Shown: piece after piece, positions 8,232 to 16,399 of the stretch
How the letters are laid out: each line of letters opens with the position of its first letter
Position numbering within the stretch: the first letter of the stretch is position 1
NCBI GenBank assembly: GCA_902596655.1
Contig: CACJUX010000009.1
Location: 1 to 64,000 of the forward strand
Direction: 5' to 3'
DNA from: an uncultured SAR116 cluster alpha proteobacterium
Lineage (GTDB): Bacteria; Pseudomonadota; Alphaproteobacteria; Puniceispirillales; Puniceispirillaceae
DNA: 64,000 bases
The notes under the pieces: model-generated
What the model was told of the DNA's origin: nothing
Seen by the model: the letters and a program-made list of their open reading frames with translations, nothing else
Database searches by the model: none
Translations under genes and position numbers: made by a program

Positions 8232-9022
8232 TAAGAAGTCTCGACCTGTTTTTCCCTTGCGATGAATATTGAAGGGTCTTTGAAATTCTGCTGCATTACG
8301 TCTAATTGGATATCCGTTCGATAAGGCGCGTGATGCGTAATTGCAAGGCGTTTACAATTGGACCTTTCTAGAAACGACTCGCCCTGCTCAATTGATGAGT
8401 GTCCCCAACCCCGGTACTGCGGCAATTCATCTGCCGTAAACATACCATCCCAAATCGTCAAATTGGCTTCATTGACGAATGCACTTAGACTCTGGAATTG
8501 GTCCTCCCTATATTCATTGTCTAGAAGGCTGCATAGTTTGGCGGTTGACGTCGTAATGCTGTAGGCGGCAGATCCGCCCGGATGGTTCAAGCCATAACTC
8601 TCAATCGCCAGATCGCGGGCAAAAATCGACTTTAGTTCGCGAAACGACACAATCCGCAATTTGGAAATTTCAGATAGCAACTCTATCGGAAAATATTTGC
8701 CACCATAATATTGCTGGAGGTAACTCTGCGTCGATTCCTCTGAACACAGCGCGGAGCATATAAAAATTTCAGCCCGTTTGGAAAAGAGGCTTGGGTTGAA
8801 GCCAAGTCCCTGAATGTGATCATGGTGGAAATGGCTCAGCAAAATAACAATTGGCCGGTCATCAGCGAGTGCGACATTCTGGAACCCACTTCCCGCGTCA
8901 ATGATGAACTGGGCCGCATCAGTCATGATTTCTGTGCATGTGGTGTGTCCACCATAGTCAGAAAACTCAACGCCAGATGCCGAAATGGATCCGCGGACAC
9001 CATGAAATATAACTCTCATCAA
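8228..9022 (-). CDS. Metallo-beta-lactamase-fold hydrolase, candidate cyclic nucleotide phosphodiesterase
   Basis: This encodes 264 residues without a signal peptide. The N-terminus VIFHGVRGSISASG, the metal site SHFHHDHIQGLG (near residue 82), the HPGG turn and the late THHAPYR histidines define a cytoplasmic metallo-hydrolase group that is often listed under cAMP/cGMP phosphodiesterase-like or tRNase Z-like proteins. The 4-base overlap with the cyclic-nucleotide-binding protein downstream suggests one functional unit. A phosphodiesterase reaction that closes the loop opened by the neighbouring adenylate cyclase is attractive but unproven. Confidence 0.85.
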   Translation of the reverse strand: MMRVIFHGVRGSISASGVEFSDYGGHTTCTEIMTDAAQFIIDAGSGFQNVALADDRPIVILLSHFHHDHIQGLGFNPSLFSKRAEIFICSALCSEESTQSYLQQYYGGKYFPIELLSEISKLRIVSFRELKSIFARDLAIESYGLNHPGGSAAYSITTSTAKLCSLLDNEYREDQFQSLSAFVNEANLTIWDGMFTADELPQYRGWGHSSIEQGESFLERSNCKRLAITHHAPYRTDIQLDVMQQNFKDPSIFIAREKQVETSY

Positions 9023-9214
9023 AACCTGCCAAACAGAACGGAAATCTTATTTTCTTTTAACGCTCTCCCATTGGTAGTTGACAGTCCCTTGACCGCCACT
9101 TCAACAAAAAAATCATTGCGGCATCGAGTAAATGGAAGCCTATGCAACAAAGTTGCACAAAGACATATCAATTGTCATGCTGGCTTGACTTCTACCAGCG
9201 CTGTTCCAGATGCA

Positions 9215-9238
9215 AAAAGAGGGCGATTTGGCTCTTTT
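9215..9238 (-). terminator. Possible rho-independent terminator after coxM
   Basis: On the minus strand AAAAGAG-CCAAATCGCC-CTCTTTT followed by one more T forms a 7-bp AT-rich stem 23 bases beyond the coxM stop. The stem is weak. The rest of the 240-base gap to the next gene holds nothing recognised. Confidence 0.35.
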
Positions 9239-9260
9239 CTTCATTGGATGCCATAAATAG

Positions 9261-10046
9261 CTAGCTACATGCCGCCACAGCCCGCTTCGTCATTTCCTTG
9301 ACGAGATGGGCGCGGAAATCACCAGCCGCATGCATGTCACTGATCAGCTCATCGCTGCTCACAGTGACAGCTTCGACGGCTTCTGGTGCAAATGACCTAA
9401 CAAGTGCTGTCTCTAGCCCCTCATGGCGAAAAACACCATCTTCACCCGCGCCGGTAACGGCAACGCGGACCGTGTCCCCCTTGGCGACAAAGACACCAAC
9501 CATGGCATAGCGTGACGCAGGGTTGGGGAATTTGGAATAGGCGGCGGTGGATGGTTTTGGAAAGCTGACGGCAGTGATGATCTCATCTTCTTCCAGTGCC
9601 GTTTCAAACATACCCACAAAAAAATCATGAGCGGCAATATCACGGCTGTTGGTGTGGATTGTCGCATCAAGCGCGAGGACAGCCGATGGATAACATGCCG
9701 ATGGGTCATTATTGGCAATTGATCCGCCAATGGTGCCACGATTGCGCACCTGCCGGTCACCAATTTTTGACGCTAACACAGCTAGCGCTGGGATTTCCTC
9801 TGCCACAACCTCGGATGTTTCGACATCGACATGACGAGTCATCGCTCCAATCTTGAGGATGTTGCCAAGATCCTTGATGCCTTCAAGGCCGCAATCAGCA
9901 AGGTCAATAAGCGTTTTTGGGTTAGCAAGACGTTGTTTCATAGTGGGGATCAATGTCATTCCACCGGCAAGAAGTTTTCCTTCATAGTCAAGTTTTGTCA
10001 CGGCATCATCTGTGTCTGTGGCTCTGACATATTTTGTCTGATACAT
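9261..10046 (-). CDS. coxM: CO dehydrogenase/xanthine dehydrogenase-type FAD-binding medium subunit
   Basis: This encodes 261 residues of the FAD-binding subunit of molybdenum hydroxylases, which passes electrons from the iron-sulfur subunit to an acceptor. The FAD motifs AGGMTLIPTMKQR and TIGGSIANNDPSACYP are intact, and length is only slightly under that of CoxM (about 280). The ATG has AGGAG a few bases upstream. It lies 65 bases downstream of coxS. The large molybdopterin subunit expected next to these two is absent; the next gene on this strand is a metallo-hydrolase. The enzyme could be CO dehydrogenase form I or II, or another molybdenum hydroxylase; the subunit alone does not tell. 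Confidence 0.88.
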   Translation of the reverse strand: MYQTKYVRATDTDDAVTKLDYEGKLLAGGMTLIPTMKQRLANPKTLIDLADCGLEGIKDLGNILKIGAMTRHVDVETSEVVAEEIPALAVLASKIGDRQVRNRGTIGGSIANNDPSACYPSAVLALDATIHTNSRDIAAHDFFVGMFETALEEDEIITAVSFPKPSTAAYSKFPNPASRYAMVGVFVAKGDTVRVAVTGAGEDGVFRHEGLETALVRSFAPEAVEAVTVSSDELISDMHAAGDFRAHLVKEMTKRAVAACS

Positions 10047-10111
10047 GACCGTCTCCTATTCCGCAGCTTTGCATGTTGCGTGATTAATGGCTTATTTGAC
10101 CTGCTGGTTTG

Positions 10112-10582
10112 TCACTTTTCTACCATGACCTTTGCGGCTGCTTGGATGGATTTCACAATGTTATGGTAACCGGTACAACGACAGATATTGCCCTCAAGAC
10201 CCTCGCGGATTTCTTGCTCACTTACGGTTGGGTTGTTTGTTACCAGTTCAATAGCGGTCATCACCATACCTGGCGTGCAAAAACCGCATTGCAGACCGTG
10301 ATTTTCATGAAATGCTTGTTGCATTGGGTGCATTTCGTCGTCAATTGACACGCCTTCGATTGAGGTGACGTCCTGACCATTGGCCATGACCGCCAGCATT
10401 GTACAGGATTTTATTGACTCACTATTGATATGGATCACACAGGCGCCGCATTGGCTGGTGTCGCACCCGACATGTGTGCCGGTTTTGCCAAGCGTTTCGC
10501 GGATGAAATCAACAAGCAAGGTATTGTCAGGCACATTCGCAGAGATAGATTCGCCATTGAAAGTGAAACTTACATTTGCCAT
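10112..10582 (-). CDS. coxS: CO dehydrogenase/xanthine dehydrogenase-type [2Fe-2S] small subunit
   Basis: This encodes 156 residues with two [2Fe-2S] clusters. The plant-ferredoxin-type cluster is [14 protein letters not shown] with a further Cys at SCTML; the second, molybdenum-proximal cluster is QCGFCTPGM and [11 protein letters not shown]. All eight cysteines are present, so the protein looks functional. It would shuttle electrons from the molybdenum site of a large subunit to the FAD of CoxM. It is the first gene of the minus-strand pair, divergent from an XdhC-like maturation gene. The order S then M, without L between them, is discussed in the findings. Confidence 0.92.
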   Translation of the reverse strand: MANVSFTFNGESISANVPDNTLLVDFIRETLGKTGTHVGCDTSQCGACVIHINSESIKSCTMLAVMANGQDVTSIEGVSIDDEMHPMQQAFHENHGLQCGFCTPGMVMTAIELVTNNPTVSEQEIREGLEGNICRCTGYHNIVKSIQAAAKVMVEK

Positions 10583-10835
10583 GTCGCTAATTTCCCCATG
10601 ATTTTTTCTTTCATAGCGTGTCTTACATCATGTTTAATTTATCCGAAAATTGACATCTTGTGATAATTAAACCACTAACAAATCTTATTTGTTGCCATCC
10701 ATAATGAGATGTGACGAGTGGCCTATGGGATGCCACAGCGGTTAAGACATCTGCAAAAGGCAATGCTAGTCAAAACCTGTCGCTGGATTAACCCGATGGC
10801 TAGTATTACGATGAATTAGGATGGAAAGTAGGGCC

Positions 10836-11816
10836 ATGTTTGATAGCAATCTGACAGATAACTTACTGATCGCCCACGCTACTGAGTGGCATGCCTCCGG
10901 TCACGGTGTGGCGCTTGCCTTTGTCATTAAAACATGGGGTTCATCACCGCGGCATGTTGGTAGCGTTATGATCATCCGAGACGATTTGTTGATTGAGGGA
11001 TCGGTATCTGGTGGCTGCGTTGAGGGTGCGGTGATTGAAGCTGGCAGTGAAGCAATAAAGACTGGTGTTGGCACGCGACTTGACTTTGGCGTTGAAAATG
11101 AAACCGCGTGGGAAGTGGGCCTGTCTTGTGGCGGCCAGATCGCCGTGCTGGTGTCGCCGATTGGATCGGCAGGGATCAACCCAGAGATACTTGCGGGCTT
11201 TGTAGCGGACTTGCAGGCTCGACGTTCGGCCACGCTTTGTGTGAGTGTTGCTTCCGGAATGTTCCAAGTGCCGTCAACACCAGTAACACCAGAGATCAGT
11301 TTCTTTGATGAGGCGTCAAATATGTTTTATTTGGTGCAGGTGCCAGCGCGGCGTCTGTTTATTATAGGTGGTGTCCATATAAGCCAGTTTTTGGCCCCGA
11401 TGGCAAAATTGGCTGGCTATGACGTTACCATTATCGACCCCCGTGCGACCTTTACAGCAGCTGAGCGATTTCCCGGGATTGAATGCGTTACCGCCTGGCC
11501 GGACGAGGCAATGCAAACCCTTATTCCGGACGCAAGGACAGCAGTTGTTACACTGACGCATGATCCTAAAATTGATGATCAAGGGCTACACGCTGCGCTC
11601 TCGAGCGACGCTTATTACATTGCTTGTCTTGGGTCTCGCCGCACCCATGCGAATAGATGTAAACGGTTGCATGAGCTCTGTTTTGATGCAGATGATTTGC
11701 GCCGGCTTAAAGGGCCAGCTGGGTTAGATATTGGGGCGTTGACACCAGGCGAGATTGCGGTGTCAATTCTTGCTGAGATGATCGCCAAAGAACGCACGTC
11801 GGGCTCTGAACAATGA
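10836..11816 (+). CDS. XdhC/CoxI-family molybdenum hydroxylase maturation factor
   Basis: This encodes 326 residues. The XdhC N-terminal pattern is clear: ALAFVIKTWGSSPRHVGSVM, GSVSGGCVEGAV, and GLSCGGQIAV. A Rossmann-like second half has RLFIIGGVHISQFLAPMAKLAGYDVTIIDPR and a conserved ACLGSRRTHANR followed by GPAGLDIGALTPGEIAVSI. The family binds the molybdenum cofactor and helps its sulfuration and insertion into xanthine dehydrogenase or CODH-type enzymes. ATG 10836 follows AGTAGGG and is preferred over ATG 10821. The stop is followed closely by the MocA-like gene. The gene diverges from coxS, supporting a common pathway. Confidence 0.88.
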   Translation: MFDSNLTDNLLIAHATEWHASGHGVALAFVIKTWGSSPRHVGSVMIIRDDLLIEGSVSGGCVEGAVIEAGSEAIKTGVGTRLDFGVENETAWEVGLSCGGQIAVLVSPIGSAGINPEILAGFVADLQARRSATLCVSVASGMFQVPSTPVTPEISFFDEASNMFYLVQVPARRLFIIGGVHISQFLAPMAKLAGYDVTIIDPRATFTAAERFPGIECVTAWPDEAMQTLIPDARTAVVTLTHDPKIDDQGLHAALSSDAYYIACLGSRRTHANRCKRLHELCFDADDLRRLKGPAGLDIGALTPGEIAVSILAEMIAKERTSGSEQ

Positions 11817-11862
11817 TTTGGCTGGCTATAGTTTTGGTGCTGCTGAAGGGGGCGAGTTTCAG

Positions 11863-12519
11863 GTGAAGTTTGACCCTTATGCATCTTCAGAATTTGTAAC
11901 CTCGGGGATAAATGCAACTGTTGGCGGGGTGATTCTGGCAGCTGGACAATCGCAGCGAATGGGTGTGCAGAACAAGCTACTGCTAGAAATTGATGGTGTG
12001 CCAATCATTCGGCAAACAGCGCAGGCACTTCTGGATGGTGGGCTGGATGACCTGGTGATTGTCACTGGCCATGAGCATACACAGGTTGCCGATGTCCTTA
12101 CCGACATACCAGTCACCTTTATCCATAATGATGATTATCAGTCTGGTCAGGCCTCCTCTGTGGCCTGCGGTGTTCGTCATTATCAAGCCGGTTCGCACTC
12201 TGCAGTGTTGATTGCGTTGGGTGACATGCCGCTGATAAAGCCTGACCTGATTAAGGCGCTACTGTGGGACCATTTAGGCCTGACTGATGCGCCAGATCGG
12301 ATTACGCTGCCTGTCTATGATAGTAGATGTGGCAATCCGGTGATCTGGGGGCGTATGTTTTTTGACGGTTTGATGTCGCTGACAGGTGACTCGGGCGGGC
12401 ACACCATTTTTGCGGAAAGCAAAAATGCGATAAACCGCTTGAATTGGTCTGATAATAGTATTCATTTTGATGTTGATACACCGGCGAATCTGTTACAGAT
12501 GAGACGGTTTGAAAGCTGA
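11863..12519 (+). CDS. MobA/MocA-like molybdenum cofactor nucleotidyltransferase
   Basis: This encodes about 218 residues of a nucleotidyltransferase fold. GGVILAAGQSQRMG is the nucleotide-binding loop, KLLLEIDGVPIIRQTAQALL and ALGDMPLIKPDLI (metal-binding Asp) complete the MocA/CoxI-associated pattern, and the end FDVDTPANLLQM is typical of the family. It probably makes the cytidylylated cofactor used by xanthine dehydrogenase or CODH-type enzymes. The start is unclear: the track uses TTG 11818, but a GTG at 11863 lies after GGGGGCGAG and fits the family N-terminus better. It ends 28 bases before the convergent coxG-like gene. Confidence 0.85.
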   Translation: MKFDPYASSEFVTSGINATVGGVILAAGQSQRMGVQNKLLLEIDGVPIIRQTAQALLDGGLDDLVIVTGHEHTQVADVLTDIPVTFIHNDDYQSGQASSVACGVRHYQAGSHSAVLIALGDMPLIKPDLIKALLWDHLGLTDAPDRITLPVYDSRCGNPVIWGRMFFDGLMSLTGDSGGHTIFAESKNAINRLNWSDNSIHFDVDTPANLLQMRRFES

Positions 12520-12547
12520 GTGGAGGCGTTAGGTCGGCTTGTTGAGA

Positions 12548-13006
12548 TCAGTCTGCCGTCCTATCCCCGACCATCTCGGCCTCAAAATTACCGAAGAACT
12601 GTTTTGACAGTTTTTTGGCCGTGCTATAAATCAGACGGTTGCCAAGCTGGGCAATTTTGCCCCCGGTTTCTGCCTTGGCAGTGTATTTGAGGATCGTGGT
12701 GGCACCGTCTTCTGCAAGCTCGACATCCGCCTCACCCTTCGCAAAGCCTGCGACGCCGCCGTCACCCTGGCCGCTAAGGCTGAAAAACTGGGGAGCGCGT
12801 GTCTGGTCAAGCATAACTGCGCCGTTGAAGGTGGCTTTGATCGGGCCAATTTTCAATACGACTGTAGCCGCCAGTTCGGTCTTGCTTTTTGCCACCAACT
12901 TCTGACAACCTGGGATGCATTTTTTCAGGATTTCGATATTATTGAGGCTTGCATAAACCGCATCTCGCCTGGCTGGGATCACTATTTCATCCGCAAGATC
13001 CATCAT
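12548..13006 (-). CDS. coxG: CoxG-like SRPBCC family protein
   Basis: This encodes 152 residues beginning with the CoxG signature: DEIVIPARRDAVYASLNNIEILKKCIPGCQ, then VVLKIGPIKATFNGAV and GGVAGFAKGEADV. The START-like SRPBCC fold forms a hydrophobic pocket. In CO dehydrogenase clusters CoxG helps attach the enzyme to the membrane and deliver electrons to quinone. The usual carboxy-terminal membrane tail is not obvious here, the protein ending soon after FFGNFEAEMVGDRTAD. Gene context with coxM, coxS, XdhC and MocA supports the call. Confidence 0.85.
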   Translation of the reverse strand: MMDLADEIVIPARRDAVYASLNNIEILKKCIPGCQKLVAKSKTELAATVVLKIGPIKATFNGAVMLDQTRAPQFFSLSGQGDGGVAGFAKGEADVELAEDGATTILKYTAKAETGGKIAQLGNRLIYSTAKKLSKQFFGNFEAEMVGDRTAD

Positions 13007-13319
13007 TTGCTCCGAATCTCATTGTTCTTTTGCCTGGCTGGCAAAGATTTCAAATTGTTTGATGCCAGGAACTATGCCTACCGTTTAGAAAGATTACCAG
13101 TCAGCTATCGTCTCTAATTACAGAAAAAATGCGAAAATTGGGACAATTACAGAGAGCAGACAATGCTTTCTGACCGAGTGTACTTTAATTTGACTAAGAG
13201 TAAGATTTTTGAGATAGGTGAAAATGATTGTTGCGTCCAGCGGGAAGTAATGGTCACTATTTGCCATGCCTTGTGTGCCCTTGCACGGTGAGATATTTGA
13301 GAGTCAGAGAGATTGAGAC
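13007..13319. other. Divergent intergenic region, no gene recognised
   Basis: These 313 bases separate the divergent coxG-like and HpcH/HpaI genes and must hold both promoters. The minus-strand ORF 13147..13350 crosses the start of the HpcH gene and resembles nothing. No hairpin or repeat of note was seen. Confidence 0.45.
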
Positions 13320-14183
13320 ATGAGTTCCATAAACACAAATACTCGCCCACGTCGTAGCTTCATTTTCACGCCTGGCCTGCGCCCGGACATGTTTCCAAAG
13401 GCATTGGTCAGTGGCGCCGATATTGTCTGCGTTGAGCTGGAGGATGGCATCTCGCCCAAGGACAAGGCAGAGGCGCGCAGCAAGGCGCTTGCATTATTTG
13501 CTGAGCCACATGCGGATGACGGAATTGAACGGATTGTGCGGATCAACTCAATGCGCGAGCGTTTTGGTATAGAGGATGTCAATGCCATTCTGGTGAGTAA
13601 TACGCCGCCGCCTGCATTGATGATGCCAAAAGTCCGCAATCCAGATGAGGTTGTGATGCTTGATCAGCTGCTCTCTGAGGCTGGGCATGATACCAGGCTT
13701 CATGTAATCATTGAAACAAATGAGGGTCTTGAAGCAGCCTATGATATTGCCGGGTGCAGCGCGCGCATCGACGCGATGTTCTTTGGCGGCGTTGATATGG
13801 CCGCTGAATTGAGATGCCAGCTAGCGTGGGAGCCATTGCTCTATGCGCGCTCACGGGTGGTGCATGCGGCGGCGGCGGCGGGCTTGGATGTGATTGATGT
13901 ACCTTACCTTGATCTTGATGATCCGGACGGAATGCGTGTTGCCGCAGAGCAGGCCCGGGCGCTTGGCTTTGCCGGCAAGGGTTCAATCCATCCCAAACAG
14001 ATCGCTGCACTCAATGAGGTGTTCACACCGGCCGCAGATCAGATTGCCCAGGCGCGACGGGTCATTAATGAATTTGAAGCCGCAGATACAGGTCTTGTGG
14101 TAATTGATGGAAAATTGATTGAAAAACCGGTATTGCGTGAAATGTACCGGGTCAGGGCAATCGCTGACAGAATGGGCCTGTAG
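13320..14183 (+). CDS. HpcH/HpaI aldolase / citrate lyase beta-like CoA ester lyase
   Basis: This encodes 287 residues of a TIM-barrel CoA-ester lyase related to CitE, malyl-CoA lyase and citramalyl-CoA lyase. Marks are RRSFIFTPGLRPDMFPKA, VCVELEDGISPKDKAEAR (metal-binding acidic residues), VIIETNEGLEAAYDIA, FGGVDMAAEL and KGSIHPKQIAAL. The substrate cannot be read from sequence; a malyl-CoA, citramalyl-CoA or related beta-hydroxyacyl-CoA is likely. It sits 37 bases upstream of the methanethiol oxidase gene on the same strand and with the ferredoxin and CoA-binding genes may form a four-gene operon. Confidence 0.88.
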   Translation: MSSINTNTRPRRSFIFTPGLRPDMFPKALVSGADIVCVELEDGISPKDKAEARSKALALFAEPHADDGIERIVRINSMRERFGIEDVNAILVSNTPPPALMMPKVRNPDEVVMLDQLLSEAGHDTRLHVIIETNEGLEAAYDIAGCSARIDAMFFGGVDMAAELRCQLAWEPLLYARSRVVHAAAAAGLDVIDVPYLDLDDPDGMRVAAEQARALGFAGKGSIHPKQIAALNEVFTPAADQIAQARRVINEFEAADTGLVVIDGKLIEKPVLREMYRVRAIADRMGL

Positions 14184-14220
14184 GGCAACGGCTCTCAACG
14201 GCAATTGTGGGAGATAGAAA

Positions 14221-15570
14221 ATGGAATGTTGTGGTCCGGGTTACGCCAGCCCCGCGGAGGCGATCAAGGCACCCTGTGAGACTTTGCTCTATACCATTGC
14301 AATCTATACTGGCACTGGTATCCAGAAGCCAGACTATCTGGCGACTGTTGATGTCGACCCGGGTAGCTTGACATATTCCAAGGTCATTCACCGGCTGGAG
14401 ATGCCGGGGATCGGGGACGAACTGCACCACATGGGCTGGAATGCCTGTTCTTCTTGCTTTGACGACCCAAGCATGGCCCGTCGTTATCTACTTCTTCCTG
14501 GAGTACGGTCAAACAACATCCATGTCGTTGATACCGCCAGCGATCCGCGAGCGCCGTGCCTTCACAAGGTGATTGATGGTGCTGAGATCAAGGCAAAGGC
14601 TAATCTCTCCGGTCCGCACACGGTGCATTGTCTTGGTGCCGAGATCATCATTTCTTTTCTAGGCAACGCCAAAGGTGAGGCGCCTGGAGGCTATCTTCGT
14701 CTGAACAAGGATTTTGAAATTTTAGGGCGCTGGGAAAATTCGATGGGCGACATCAAATTTGGCTATGATTTCTGGTATCAGCCACGCCATAATGTGATGG
14801 TCTCATCTGAATGGGCGGCGCCAAATACATTCATGCCTGGCTTTGATCTGGAGGAGGTCGGCCATCTAAAATATGGGCGCGAGCTGCATTTTTGGGATTT
14901 TGAAAAGCGAGAACCTGTCGAGAGCTTCTACCTTGGCGAGGATGGTCTCGTGCCATTGGAAGTCAAATTTCACCATGACCCGAATAGCACGCATGGCTTT
15001 TGTGGAGCGGCGCTTAGCTCCAACGTCATCCATTGGTGGAAAAACGATGCTGGCAAATGGCAATGGGAAAAGATTATTGATGTTGAGAATGAGGCCCATC
15101 CCGAATGGCCGATACCGGTGCCGGGAGTAATGTCCGCCATCTTGGTTTCAATGGATGACAGATATCTCTATCTTAACAACTGGTTGCATGGCGACATGCG
15201 CCAATATGACATCTCCGATCCGCATAACCCAAAACTGACCGGCCAGGTCTGGATGGGGGGGTTGCTCGGCAAAGCACCGGTGGTGAATGGTGTCACCATG
15301 GCAGGTGGCCCGCAGATGTTCCAACTTAGTCTTGATGGCAGGCGACTTTACGTGACAACATCTCTTTTCAGCACCTGGGATAATCAATTCTATCCCGAAA
15401 TCCGTGAACAAGGCGGCGTGATGGTGATGATTGATTGTGATCCGGTTAATGGCGGTATGGAGATCAACAAGGACTTTATTGTTGATTTTGGTAAGGAGCC
15501 AAATGGGCCGAGCCGCTGCCATGAGGCCCGCTATCCCGGCGGCGACTGCACAAGCGATATCTGGCTATGA
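14221..15570 (+). CDS. mtoX: Methanethiol oxidase / selenium-binding protein family (SBP56)
   Basis: This encodes 449 residues, full length for the SBP56 family, which includes bacterial MtoX that oxidises methanethiol to formaldehyde, sulfide and hydrogen peroxide. Family marks include MECCGPGYASPAEA at the start, LHHMGWNACSSCFDD, SGPHTVHCLG, FGYDFWYQPRHNVMVSSEW, LEVKFHHDP and the end EARYPGGDCTSDIWL. The histidines and cysteines of the copper-binding blades appear to be kept. There is no signal peptide visible, unlike periplasmic MtoX described in some bacteria, so a cytosolic location or unusual export is implied. It overlaps the ferredoxin gene (ATGA-type overlap). Methanethiol would come from DMSP demethylation, and a DmdA-like gene occurs at 44 kb. 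Confidence 0.88.
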   Translation: MECCGPGYASPAEAIKAPCETLLYTIAIYTGTGIQKPDYLATVDVDPGSLTYSKVIHRLEMPGIGDELHHMGWNACSSCFDDPSMARRYLLLPGVRSNNIHVVDTASDPRAPCLHKVIDGAEIKAKANLSGPHTVHCLGAEIIISFLGNAKGEAPGGYLRLNKDFEILGRWENSMGDIKFGYDFWYQPRHNVMVSSEWAAPNTFMPGFDLEEVGHLKYGRELHFWDFEKREPVESFYLGEDGLVPLEVKFHHDPNSTHGFCGAALSSNVIHWWKNDAGKWQWEKIIDVENEAHPEWPIPVPGVMSAILVSMDDRYLYLNNWLHGDMRQYDISDPHNPKLTGQVWMGGLLGKAPVVNGVTMAGGPQMFQLSLDGRRLYVTTSLFSTWDNQFYPEIREQGGVMVMIDCDPVNGGMEINKDFIVDFGKEPNGPSRCHEARYPGGDCTSDIWL

Positions 15571-15932
15571 TGACAATCACCCTTTCCAATCGCAACAACG
15601 ATAGCTATCAGGTCAAAGGCCGCAAGCCACTTCTTGATGAGCTGCGGGCGCAGGGTGTGGATCTTCCGTATGGCTGCCAATACGGCGGTTGCATCACCTG
15701 TGCGGCCAAACTCATTGAAGGCGAAATTGACCAACGCAGGCAGGTGGCTCTCAACAACCGACAGATCAACGACGGCTATGTGATCCTGTGCGTGGCGCGG
15801 GCCAAATCGGATTGTACGCTGGAGATTGGCGTCGAAAGTCATGACAGGCTTTACCGCAATCCGTTCCTCGACCCACTTGCCCCGCATGAGTTAAAAGCTG
15901 ATATCGCAACACCGCTGGATACTGACAAATGA
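15567..15932 (+). CDS. Plant-type [2Fe-2S] ferredoxin
   Basis: This encodes 121 residues with the ferredoxin motif PYGCQYGGCITCAAKL plus the distal Cys in VILCVARAKSDC. Residues before it (KPLLDELRAQGVDLP) match the beta-grasp fold. The last 30 residues (SHDRLYRNPFLDPLAP) extend beyond a minimal ferredoxin. It overlaps the methanethiol oxidase stop and the next gene starts 4 bases before its own stop, so all are translationally coupled. A role as electron acceptor or donor for a reaction in this operon is inferred; MtoX itself is not known to need a ferredoxin. Confidence 0.88.
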   Translation: MMTITLSNRNNDSYQVKGRKPLLDELRAQGVDLPYGCQYGGCITCAAKLIEGEIDQRRQVALNNRQINDGYVILCVARAKSDCTLEIGVESHDRLYRNPFLDPLAPHELKADIATPLDTDK

Positions 15933-16387
15933 CCCATCTAAACCATGACGAACCCTATAGCGATGAATATCTACAAGGCATTCTGAAATCGGTAAAGACG
16001 ATTGCCATGGTCGGCGCCAGCCCGGACAAGACTAAGTTCAGCTATGGCGTGCTGCGCGTTCTGCATGAAACTGGCTATGACATGATTCCGATAAATCCGC
16101 GCCCCGGTCTTGAGGAAATCCGCGGCATTAAGGTCTATCCCAATCTCGCTGCTATCGACCGGCCAGTTGACATGGTAGAGGTGTTCAGAAAGCCCAAAGA
16201 TCTCTATTGCATTGCCGAAGAAGCAATCGCCATCGGCGCTAAGGTTTTGTGGGGGCAGATCGGCGTGGTCAATCATGACGCCGCCTATCTTGCCGAGGAG
16301 GCTGGTCTCAAGGTGGTAATGAACCGCTGTCCAAAGATCGAGCTGTTTCGCCCCTTCTGGAAGCCGAAATTACATCTGGGCATTTGA
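15929..16387 (+). CDS. CoA-binding domain protein (YccU family)
   Basis: This encodes 152 residues of the small stand-alone CoA-binding fold. VKTIAMVGASPDKTKFSYGVLRVLHETGYDMIPINPRP is the nucleotide-binding beta-alpha unit, and VDMVEVFRKPKD, KVLWGQIGVVNHDAA and VVMNRCPKIE complete the family pattern, including the conserved Cys of NRCPKIE. Such proteins bind CoA or acyl-CoA, but their cellular role is not established. The ATGA overlap with the ferredoxin gene places it in the methanethiol oxidase operon and fits the upstream CoA-ester lyase. It is convergent with a PhyH-type gene 12 bases away. Confidence 0.88.
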   Translation: MTHLNHDEPYSDEYLQGILKSVKTIAMVGASPDKTKFSYGVLRVLHETGYDMIPINPRPGLEEIRGIKVYPNLAAIDRPVDMVEVFRKPKDLYCIAEEAIAIGAKVLWGQIGVVNHDAAYLAEEAGLKVVMNRCPKIELFRPFWKPKLHLGI

Positions 16388-16399
16388 CCGCTGGTCTGC

